DNA from: Campanula takesimana
Taxonomy: Eukaryota; Streptophyta; Magnoliopsida; Asterales; Campanulaceae
NCBI GenBank assembly: GCA_026119855.1
Contig: JAOWBW010000182.1
Coordinates: 846,297 to 910,296 of the forward strand
Direction of reading: 5' to 3'
DNA length: 64,000 nt
Positions 10,202 through 19,131 of the stretch are shown here, one piece after another (positions within the stretch are counted from its first letter, which is position 1; every line of letters starts with the position of its first letter). Below the pieces are notes generated by a model that made no database searches, was not told the origin of the DNA, and saw only the letters and a program-made list of their open reading frames with translations. Position numbers and translations under genes: made by a program.

Positions 10202-11634
10202 ACCACCCCTGGCGGTCTTGACTCCATTATCACATCGGCTTTGTTTGATCAAATGCTTTGGTATCATAACGATCCGAGATGTCATAGTAATGGATTTTAT
10301 ACATACAATGCCTTCATTAATGCTGCTAGGACTTTTAACGGATTTGGCAGGACCGGAGATTCTGATACTCAAGGTTGCTGCTTTTTTGGCTCAAACATCT
10401 CATGAAACAACTGGTAAACTCGATTGAACTTACTTTATTTGCTACTGTTTATGAAAGTTGGTAGGTCAATACGTGTAGGGGATCCTGTTGTAGTGGACCC
10501 TACTGAAAGGTAAGGTCAGTGGGGTCCACTATCTATATCCGGGTCCACTATCTATAATTTATGTTAAAACACTATTTCTTAATTGTTCATTATCTTTTTA
10601 CAAAAATTAAGTCGGGAAGGAGGGAGTTTTTTTTTTTTTTTTTTTTTTTATGTTTTACCGTAATGCTTATGGTTACATGATGTTTGTATAGGAGGGTTGC
10701 CAACAGCACCAGATGGTCCATATGCATGGGGGTATTGCCTCATTAGGGAAAGAAGCCCCCCAAACAATTACTGCACTTCTAATGCCTGGCCTTGCCCTGC
10801 CGGCCGGCAATACTACGGCCGTGGACCCATCCAACTTTCTCAGTAAGTTTATCAAACTCCTTTCATTCTTGAATAGTCGTGAAACTGTTGCAAAGAGATT
10901 TGGCTGACCCGCAACGGACAAGTGGGCTTGGTCTCAATTTAATGGAAACAGTTTGACTTTTTCTTATCAACTCTGTTGAACGTTGAGCATAATTTTATAT
11001 AAATCTGAGTATCTCTATGAAATTTTTAAAAAATTTATTGATATTTTCACTAATCGTGAAACAATTACAATTTTAAATATTGGATAAAATATGTAAAATT
11101 TCATGAAATTATCGTTAAAGTTTGATTGAGTTAACCAAATTAATAATAACTGTTTGTGTGTATTGAGTTGAGACGGAAGTAGTAGTTACACATTACTGGA
11201 AAAATTGGTGCAATTAATATGACTAGTTCAAACAAGAACTTTTCCTAATTTGAAATGTCAATATTTTGATTTTTTTTCAGCAACTACAACTATGGGCTAG
11301 CTGGGAATGCCCTTAATCTTGACCTGATCAACAACCCGGACCTACTTGCCACAGATGCAACCGCATCGTTTAGGTCAGCCTTATTGTTCTGGATGACACC
11401 ACAAAACAACAAGCCTTGGAGCCACGACGTGATCACTAGGAGGTGGACCCCGTCGGCTGCTTATAATGCAGCCGGTCGGGTACCTGGCTACGGAGTGATG
11501 ACAAATATTATCAAAGGCGGAGTCGAGTGCGGTATAGGGCAGAATGATAGGGTTGCCGATAGGATTGGATTGGATTTTATAGAAGGTATTGTGGTATTCT
11601 TGGAGTTTGTCCTGGGAACAACTTGGATTGCTGA
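10202..11634 (+). pseudogene. GH19 (class I/II-type) chitinase pseudogene, 5' truncated
   Basis: Three exon remnants keep the GH19 chitinase order. Exon 1 (10202-10413) carries SALFDQML and a GH19 signature from CHSNGFYTYNAF to FNGFG; then, after a frameshift near 10370, AAFLAQTSHETTG with the catalytic Glu. Exon 2 (10692-10842) carries PTAPDGPYAWGYC and, in a shifted frame, YYGRGPIQLS. Exon 3 (11281-11634) carries NYNYG, NNPDLLATDATASF, DVITRRWTPSA, AAGRVPGYGVMTNII and, after a small duplication near 11560, GNNLDC. Splice sites GTAAAC, TATAG, GTAAGT and TTTCAG are intact. The signal peptide and any chitin-binding domain are absent: the homology begins one base after a hAT-type end. The live enzyme would hydrolyse chitin as a secreted or vacuolar defence protein; this copy cannot. 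Confidence 0.9.
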
Positions 11635-11873
11635 CCTTTACACCCAACTAACAAAATTATGGGGTTATCTTCATGTTAAGATTTTAAACCACATTCAATC
11701 AAGATTCTTGGAACATTGAAAACATGGATTTCTTGTGAATTTACCTAATCACGAAGATTCTTTAATTTCATGATTAGGGTCAGTTTAGTGGAGTGATGAG
11801 TAGAAATGAGAGACAAGTATAGGGTTGGAAGGGTAAATTGTATGAGTGAGGTGGACCAGTGGAGGAGCCAGGA

Positions 11874-12535
11874 TGAAAGTTTAGATAGCTAGGATGGTCG
11901 GACAATAAACAGAGTATGGTGTGAATCGTAGTGTGAAGTCACCACAGATTACACCAACTGACTTGCAGCGGAATAAAAACGTAAAAACGAAATATTTAAC
12001 ACATCTACAGCAACTCGCTGTAGACAACAAAACTTCTCTTTGATAAAAACTGTTATGATCGATTACAAAGAATGAATTAAGAGAAGAGACCAAATATGAA
12101 AACACTAAAACACTCAAAACAAGTTCTATGGAAGAACTTGTATTACAAAAGAACTCTATTACTAAAGCACTCAAGATGACTTGAGAAATCAGATTTTTTT
12201 CTCAGAAAATCGTTAAGAATGAAATGGAACGGCTTCTCTCTTTATAAGATGTGCAATCCCAAAGCCGTGTAAAGATGGAATCCGTAGGAGTCTTGGAGAG
12301 CAATCCTTGTGAAGATACACTCCATCATTTCCTAAATTATAGCTTCCAAATCCAAGTAAAAGATATCTACAAAAATTAAAAGAGATACACAAAAACTAGG
12401 AAACTAATTAATATGTTAGTAAATAAAAATAATAAAAAGATATTTACAATTTTACCTAAAATAAAGAAAGACATAAATCCTAAAATTAACACAAATTAAA
12501 TTAAAATCGTGTGTGCTAAAATAGCCACACTTACA
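11874..12535 (-). repeat. 3' LTR of the non-autonomous Sirevirus
   Basis: On the minus strand it runs from TGTAAGTGTGGC to CTTTCA, nearly identical to 16695-17357. A 97-codon open frame inside occurs in both LTRs and simply reflects LTR identity. Confidence 0.9.
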
Positions 12536-13788
12536 ATCTCCCCCTGATTTATGGCTTTCTGGTCAAAACAAAAATGTTAAGATTATTAAGCGACCAAAAT
12601 ATAAACTCCCCCTGAATCCAACTGTTGACAAAAAAATGGCAATGAGATCTTTCCTTTTGATAACTGTACCTGCCATAAATTATAGTGCCACACCAAGATA
12701 ACAACCATACACCAAGACAACAACTATATCAGCTTTCTCTCCCCCTTTTCACATACAACCATATCAACTTTCTCTCCCCCTTTTCACATACTCTCCCCCT
12801 TTTTGACCAGAATGCGAGATGATCAAGTTCGCAAAAGGTCGTTACGGCGGAAAGACAGGCTGGTGTGAGATCAGATGTGATCACATCGAGGGACACATCG
12901 TCAGCTGGACTTGAGGATAGAACAATTGCTGGAGACAGAGATGAACAAACATGCACAAGGGATCCAAGCTTCCAGGACACAAGAGAATCTTCAACATTTC
13001 AGATTTATCAAATAATAGAAATCATGGGAGACATAGAAAATGTTATAACCAAACTTTGAGAGAATTGAACTACCATTGATAGAATAAAAAATGCAAGATA
13101 AATACTCTCCCTAAAAACATGTCATTAGACATTTATTTATGAAAGATTTCCTTGAGCATAAATTTATATACAGAGTTTACCAAGAACAACACAAAATCAG
13201 TTCGGAGACATTAGCACTATGGTAGGGACGACTCGATAAAAAGAAAAACAAATAACCAAAATATGCAAGTGAAGTGTACAACTCAGATTAGTGTGACTTG
13301 GGATGAAATCACACCCGGGGACTCAACCTATCCAAGAACTTCAATGAACACAAATCCCAATCTTCTCAGCCTCTAGAATGCGCCCACCCCTTTTTTAATT
13401 GTGGGAAATGAATTTGTGGGTAGCTTTCACTCTACATTAAATCCAAAGATAGCCCTTTCTCTTTCAAATGGTCTTCTCAAATTCGAGGCACACTTTGGTT
13501 TTGTGTGAGTTCGTTTGATCACATTTGGATTGGCTGCATACAATGGTGGAGCAGTTGTTTCCCAAGAAAGCATCCACTGAGAGATAAAATAAAGGCTTTT
13601 GCCAAAGTAACCACAGGAAGTATTCACAGTTCAAGGACCAGTCAAGTCAAGGGAGTGGATCAAGTGATCACTCTGAGATGTACAGTGCAAACATAATACA
13701 ATGTTCTTTTTTTTTTCTTTTTTTTTTTTTTTAAGTTAACAAATATACAAGTGTGACACATGGTGTGATCATACAGGGGATCACGCTA
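12536..13788 (-). promoter_or_regulatory. Sirevirus 3' non-coding region with multiple polypurine tracts
   Basis: Next to the LTR, and then repeated inside, are runs that read GGGGGAG on the minus strand. They lie at about 12537-12545, 12605-12612, 12738-12746, 12773-12781 and 12790-12798. The first is the expected primer for plus-strand DNA synthesis. Repeated polypurine tracts are a described hallmark of Sireviruses, which supports the lineage call. The remainder (12800-13788) shows no gene; it holds scattered GTGATC/GATCAC and ACACCCGGGG-type motifs. Confidence 0.7.
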
Positions 13789-14010
13789 TCAAATGATGCA
13801 AAGTCCAAGAGATTTCCTAAGTGTAGAAAATCTCTGAAAGTCTAGGGCCTTAGTGAAAATGTCAGCCAACTGATTTTCTGTTCTTACTGGTTCCAGGCTT
13901 ACAATTTTCTCCTCAACAAAATCTCTGATAAAATGATGTTTAAAGTCAACATGTTTAATACAAGAGTATTGAGCATGAATTTTTGAAGTATCAATAGCAT
14001 TTAAATTGAC
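13789..14010 (-). pseudogene. C-terminal RNase H remnant of the Sirevirus pol
   Basis: Directly after the TAG that ends the gag-protease frame, the same frame continues for about 73 codons. It contains IKHVDFKHHFIRDFVEEK, ENQLADIFTKALD and SLGLC, the conserved tail of copia RNase H. The upstream catalytic part and the whole RT are missing. Persistence of this tail marks the right edge of the deletion that made the element non-autonomous. Confidence 0.85.
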
Positions 14011-16581
14011 CTAAAATCGAGTTAAAACCTTACTTTGTGGCCCATAATTTTTTACCATTTGTCTCATCAAAATGATTAAAGAACTCCCATGTGACCAAAA
14101 GAAATTACTTGTTACCTCATAGCCTCTGACTTTCATGTAATTCAACCCTACCGCATCACGGTAGTTCACCCTTACCATTTGTCCAATCCTCATCTTCTCA
14201 CTAACATCCCCAAGAACATGTAAATTGGGATGTTCCTCTTGGATTTTGGAGGCACTGTTTCTGGACCATGTCAAACCTGCTTCTTTACTTCCTGAGCTAC
14301 TGGAGGATGCCTCTGAATCTGAACAGGGGTCGTTTTCTGGTAGTGTCGTCTGTGGTGTTATCACACCGGGGGTAACATCAGACGGTTCTGCACTCTCTGG
14401 TGTTGTTTCCTGTTCAGCTTCGTCATTGGCGGGCTCCAGCTCTTCAACAAACCCTGTAGCATCACAAAACTTATAGCAATTGTCAGAAGTTTTAAGACCT
14501 TTAAACACACAATTGCCAGATTTATCAAAAACCTCACAAATTTGCTTGTCAAACTTCACATGCATATCATCGTCACATAAATGACTAATGCTTATGAGGT
14601 TTGCTTTGAGGCCATCAACATGGAGGACATTATGGAGATTAGGCATACCATCAACAATCAAAGTTCCTTTCCCAACAATCTTACCTATGCCGCTACCTCC
14701 ATATTTCACATTTCCTCCATTCATAGGAGAATAATCAGATAAGAATTCAGCTTTACCTGTCATGTGCCTTGAGCACCCACTGTCAAAATACCAAGAACTA
14801 GACACACTACTCTTTTGAGAAGTCAAAACAACCTTACACTCCTCACCTTTCTTCTCAGCCCACACGAATCGCCCAGATTTCTGGCAATGTGGGTTCATTC
14901 TAACACCCATCTGGGAACCAGATTCCCCAAGGTCATGAATTCTTTGGTAACAAAACGGTCTGATGTGCCCAGGAGCAAAGCAATAGCGGCACACATATTT
15001 TTTTCTCCTAGGTCTAGACTCTCTTTTCTGAAAAGATTTTGATTCCGATCTCTCTTCACCTTCTTTCACAAAATTGGATCCATAGCCAAGTCCATTTTTA
15101 GAATGGCTTCCAATATTTAAAACCTCTTCAAGTTTAGCTTTGCCATTGTTTAACTTGGTAAAAGTTTCATTTGCTTTTTCAAGATCAGCTTTAACTTTCT
15201 CGAGTTCAACATCACGCTTTGTGAGCATGACCTCGAGTTTGGCTATGGAATCCTTTTGATTATCATTTTCAATGGAAACTCTCTCAAGTTCAGATTTTAA
15301 GGAAGTGATTTCAGCTGAGAGTTTCTCATTGGCTTTTTCAAAAACACCAAGTTTTTCAACCCGTTTTTGCCAATCGGCGAAAAGATCAGTGTAAGCTTCA
15401 TGAAGTTCCTCAAAATTACCATCACATTCCTCTTCATCCTCTGGTTTCTCAGATATAGACGAATTAAAGCATTTAAACTCAGAGTCTGAGGATGTGATCT
15501 CTGGTGTGAACACACCTGAAGTAACACCAGAATGATGTTCGTGATTTTGAGATGAATTATCAATTTCTGCAAGGAATGCATACTCATCATCATCCTCACT
15601 ATCACTCAGGGTCGCATTTAAGCTCATCCCCCTTTTCTTCAAAGTGTTGGCACACTCATTCGCATAGTGGCCAAAGCCTTTACAGGCTCTACATTGAACG
15701 AAATCTGATTTCTTTTTGTTAAAATTTCCAGACTTTTTAAAAGCATTTCCAGTATCCTCTTCAGAATCTTCAGAATTGTTTTGGCTTTCAGATGAAAATT
15801 TATTATCACGTTTATTCTTTAAAAAAGATGCAAATTTTTTTGTGAGAAAAGACACATCTTCTGTTTCCAAATTAGATTTGTCAATTTCCTTAGAGATTTC
15901 TACAATTTCTTTAGAAACTTTAGAGGATTTGGAAAGAGCTTCGGCAAGAGCATTACTTTCAGCTTTGTGTTGCTGTTGAATAGCCAAGTTCATTTCAAAC
16001 ATGGTTAGTTTGCCAACGAGAGAGTTATAACCCATGGTAGCAGTGTCATTGGCTTCTTCAATAGCAGCAATTTTTATGTTAAACTTTTCTGTAACAGTTC
16101 TGAGTAACTTACTTACTAACCTAGCATTAGAGATAGGCTCACCTAGGGAGAGGCACTCATTTGAGATATCTTTGATTTTAGTCGAATAGCTTTTGATATC
16201 TTCAGTGTCTGACATTCTCAGGTTTTCAAACCTAGTCATGAGAATCCTCAACCTAGTGCCTTTCACTCCTTCATCTCCTTCACAATGAGCTTGAAGAATA
16301 TCCCAAGCATTTTTGGCAACGCTTTGATTGGTGACCAGTCTGTACATTTCTTCATCCACATGACTAGATATGGCACCCAAAGCTTTGGAATTATAATTTG
16401 CTAGGGTTACTTCATCAGTTGTCCAGTCTTTCTCCGGTTTGGAAATGTAGACCTTTTCTTCAGAGGTTTCACCCTCTGCGGCCTTACTTTCAATCCTTAG
16501 AGGAGTCCAGGCAACTATGATACTCCGCCATGCTCTTTCATCAATCGCTTTGATGTACAGACGCATTTTGGATTTCCACAA
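14011..16581 (-). CDS. Sirevirus gag-protease polyprotein (856 residues), non-autonomous
   Basis: The frame encodes a gag of Sirevirus type. An N-terminal UBN2-like region starts WKSKMRLYIKAIDERAW. A first CCHC knuckle, CRACKGFGHYANEC, lies near residue 300, then a coiled-coil Glu/Lys-rich stretch (about 380-490), a second knuckle CRYCFAPGHIRPFC, and the protease active site WYFDSGCSRHMTG near residue 600. After DNCYKF the integrase is absent and the frame passes into a Ser/Glu-rich linker that normally joins integrase to RT. A better gag start is the ATG at 16637, but one missing base in an A-run near 16592 puts it out of frame, so the first methionine here is internal. The product could assemble particles if initiation occurs; it has no integrase or RT. 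Confidence 0.8.
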   Translation of the reverse strand: MWKSKMRLYIKAIDERAWRSIIVAWTPLRIESKAAEGETSEEKVYISKPEKDWTTDEVTLANYNSKALGAISSHVDEEMYRLVTNQSVAKNAWDILQAHCEGDEGVKGTRLRILMTRFENLRMSDTEDIKSYSTKIKDISNECLSLGEPISNARLVSKLLRTVTEKFNIKIAAIEEANDTATMGYNSLVGKLTMFEMNLAIQQQHKAESNALAEALSKSSKVSKEIVEISKEIDKSNLETEDVSFLTKKFASFLKNKRDNKFSSESQNNSEDSEEDTGNAFKKSGNFNKKKSDFVQCRACKGFGHYANECANTLKKRGMSLNATLSDSEDDDEYAFLAEIDNSSQNHEHHSGVTSGVFTPEITSSDSEFKCFNSSISEKPEDEEECDGNFEELHEAYTDLFADWQKRVEKLGVFEKANEKLSAEITSLKSELERVSIENDNQKDSIAKLEVMLTKRDVELEKVKADLEKANETFTKLNNGKAKLEEVLNIGSHSKNGLGYGSNFVKEGEERSESKSFQKRESRPRRKKYVCRYCFAPGHIRPFCYQRIHDLGESGSQMGVRMNPHCQKSGRFVWAEKKGEECKVVLTSQKSSVSSSWYFDSGCSRHMTGKAEFLSDYSPMNGGNVKYGGSGIGKIVGKGTLIVDGMPNLHNVLHVDGLKANLISISHLCDDDMHVKFDKQICEVFDKSGNCVFKGLKTSDNCYKFCDATGFVEELEPANDEAEQETTPESAEPSDVTPGVITPQTTLPENDPCSDSEASSSSSGSKEAGLTWSRNSASKIQEEHPNLHVLGDVSEKMRIGQMVRVNYRDAVGLNYMKVRGYEVTSNFFWSHGSSLIILMRQMVKNYGPQSKVLTRF

Positions 16582-16680
16582 GGCATAGTTTTACCATCCA
16601 ACACAGGTGGACGATACTGACTTAACTGACCTTCCATAATGACTATCCTTTCTGGATCTCACTCAGTATGTCGAGTGGAG

Positions 16681-16692
16681 GCTCTGGTGCCA
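16681..16692 (-). promoter_or_regulatory. Primer binding site of the non-autonomous Sirevirus
   Basis: On the minus strand this reads TGGCACCAGAGC, two bases off the usual initiator-Met site and identical to the site in the Sirevirus at 57567. It lies just inside the 5' LTR and primes minus-strand DNA synthesis. Confidence 0.85.
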
Positions 16693-16694
16693 AT

Positions 16695-17357
16695 TGAAAG
16701 TTTAGATAGCTAGGATGGTCGGACAATAAACAGAGTATGGTGTGAATCGTAGTGTGAAGTCACCACAGATTACACCAACTGACTTGCAGCGGAATAAAAA
16801 CGTAAAAACGAAATATTTAACACATCTACAGCAACTCGCTGTAGACAACAAAACTTCTCTTTGATAAAAACTGTTATGATCGATTACAAAGAATGAATTA
16901 AGAGAAGAGACCAAATATGAAAACACTAAAACACTCAAAACGAGTTCTATGGAAGAACTTGTATTACAAAAGAACTCTATTACTAAAGCACTCAAGATGA
17001 CTTGAGAAATCAGATTTTTTTTCTCAGAAAATCGTTAAGAATGAAATGGAACGGCTTCTCTCTTTATAAGATGTGCAATCCCAAAGCCGTGTAAAGATGG
17101 AATCCGTAGGAGTCTTGGAGAGCAATCCTTGTGAAGATACACTCCATCCTTTCCTAAATTATAGCTTCCAAATCCAAGTAAAAGATATCTACAAAAATTA
17201 AAAGAGATACACAAAAACTAGGAAACTAATTAATATGTTAGTAAATAAAAATAATAAAAAGATATTTACAATTTTACCTAAAATAAAGAAAGACATAAAT
17301 CCTAAAATTAACACAAATTAAATTAAAATCGTGTGTGCTAAAATAGCCACACTTACA
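16695..17357 (-). repeat. 5' LTR of the non-autonomous Sirevirus
   Basis: Near-identical partner of 11874-12535. Differences seen by eye are single-base changes and one extra T in a T-run. The target duplication CAGGA follows at 17358-17362. Confidence 0.9.
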
Positions 17358-17593
17358 CAGGAAATTTTGTCAACGGTTGCACAACATAAATATTTTAACT
17401 GTATGATAGTCAATGGGGGCAAAAAAAAAATCTAGTGTATTATTATTTGTATCTTAAAGGGGGCAAATTTCAACAAATTGCACTAAACTCCAAAAATATT
17501 GTAAATTTTGCACTAGTAAATTTTTATTTTTTAAAAACCAATGGGGTCAATTGCCCCCTTTGGCTTGCATGTAGCTCCGCCTCTGAGGTGGAC

Positions 17594-18689
17594 CAATAAA
17601 AATAAGGAGGTATGTAGGGAGAAGATTTGGATTCATCTCTTTCATGTTGATGAATCGACGAATGCAATTAATTTCTTTTAAAGTAAATGCAACGTACACC
17701 TAAATCCATTCTTATTTAAGAGGGGTGATAAAATCTTAACTTTGAGTGGTAACTTCTCCCTTAACCCATTTCCATATCCTATTAATAACGTGCACTAAGC
17801 TTGGTATGAGAAATTGTTTCAAAATAAAAAATACTCGGAATGGAATGATGTTTCCATTTACCATTTTGGTTTGTCCTGAAATAATGTTCCTATTTCTAAA
17901 TAAGAAAGTAATACTAGTGCAAATATTATTAATGTACAAGCAAATGATGCATATCCTTAATATTTACAAAATGTACAACTTAAACAGAGGGAGTACCTTA
18001 AAATTTTATTTTATTTTTGAAAAGTTACCATTTCGTTCAGCAGATCAAAACAATGGACTTGCTAAATACAAGCTCAATATCATAAAACTACTCAAAAAAG
18101 GAAACATGGCCAATTTAGCCCGATTCCCTTTCTTTCTACCATCATACTGTAACAGTTAAACCCTCCCCCAAAACCCCCCAATTCCACCACCACTATGCCA
18201 CCACCGCGCCGCCGTTGAGAATCACAAAATGAGTAACCTCCCGTCGCCAAAACCCCCCAATGTTTTGGATAATTATTTTTTCAACCCACTTGCAACTTTA
18301 ATAAGCATTCGAACTCAATATAGTAACTCTCAGTACCGACAAGATCAGGGAATAATAACCAAATTGTTATTCAATGGTCTATAAAAAGTATTAGGTCCAA
18401 CAAAAAACTAATTGGATTTTTTGACTGTCCATTTACTTTTAGTAGCTCATTCCATAAAAAAGCTAACAAAAAAAAAAAAGAGATTGCTTTATTTAGGTCA
18501 AACCATTATAATATTGTCGTTACAAATTGATCATTAAGCGGTTTTAACATCTCTATTGCCAAACATAAATGGTCAAATTGATTAAGAAATTAAAGAATCA
18601 ATTGCTAACTTTTAAATTTAAATGATTATCAGAATAGGTTGAAAATGAATGACCATCTGTCTATATATCCTCTGTACCATTAATAGCAA
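17594..18689. other. Intergenic DNA, no gene seen
   Basis: AT-rich sequence between the hAT MITE and the first Helitron. A single GGGAGTA end near 17986-17995 may be half of a decayed Stowaway MITE. A C-rich stretch at 18160-18260 has no coherent frame. Confidence 0.5.
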
Positions 18690-18839
18690 CTAGTGGGTAA
18701 CCCGTGCTCTGCACAGGTAACTGATTTGCTAATTTTTATTTTTATTTTTTGTATTTTACTCTTTTTATGTTTTTATTTAATAAAGTTGTATAACATTTTT
18801 TTGTAATATAAATATATTGTATATGAAAAATAATTTTTT

Positions 18840-19131
18840 AATTGTAGTTAACTAAAATAGTAATCATCATCTTAACTAAAACTATTAATAGTAAAAATTA
18901 ATCTATAAAATAATATCAATAACTAATACTATTAATAGTATTTATTATTATTTATAATAACTATTATAATTAACTAATACTACTAATAATAATTTTAACC
19001 TATATAGTAACTATTATAACTAATTAATACTATTAATAGTAAAAATTATCATATATTATAACTATTAAACTTAACTAATACTATTTATAGTAATAGTTAA
19101 TTTATAAATAACTATTATAGTTAACTTGTAT
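18840..19131. repeat. Helitron minisatellite, first block
   Basis: Degenerate units of about 50 bp built on AGTTAACTAATACTATTAAT and AGTAATAGTTAACTTATAT. The array resumes at 27412-27650 after the gypsy insertion, and again in Helitron B. Confidence 0.8.

Larger units (their letters stand above)
11874..17357 (-). mobile_element. Young non-autonomous Sirevirus-type copia element
   Basis: The element has two LTRs of 662-663 bp, a 5-bp target duplication CAGGA (11869-11873, 17358-17362), a primer site at 16681-16692 (minus strand TGGCACCAGAGC) and a polypurine tract by the 3' LTR. At 5484 bp it is much shorter than an autonomous Sirevirus. Gag and protease are kept, integrase and most of RT-RNase H are gone, and the last part of RNase H remains. 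The two LTRs differ at only a few positions by eye, so insertion was recent. Movement would need enzymes from a full-length relative; the element at 56594 is of the same lineage. Confidence 0.9.
11857..17585. mobile_element. hAT MITE (240 bp) split by a Sirevirus insertion
   Basis: The left end is CAGTGGAGGAGC and the right end GCTCCGCCTCTG, imperfect inverted repeats of a hAT-type element. A perfect 8-bp target duplication AGGTGGAC flanks it (11849-11856 and 17586-17593). After removing the retroelement and one copy of its TSD, 17 bp plus 223 bp of MITE remain, with no coding capacity. It landed just 3' of the chitinase pseudogene. Confidence 0.9.

Noticed and set aside
10202..11634. Functional chitinase gene
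   Set aside because: At least three frame lesions, loss of the signal peptide and first part of exon 1, and an altered Trp in the FWM region rule this out.
11881..12174. A 97-codon frame occurring twice (also 16702-16995)
   Set aside because: It is inside both LTRs of one element; identity follows from LTR identity and there is no domain or start context.
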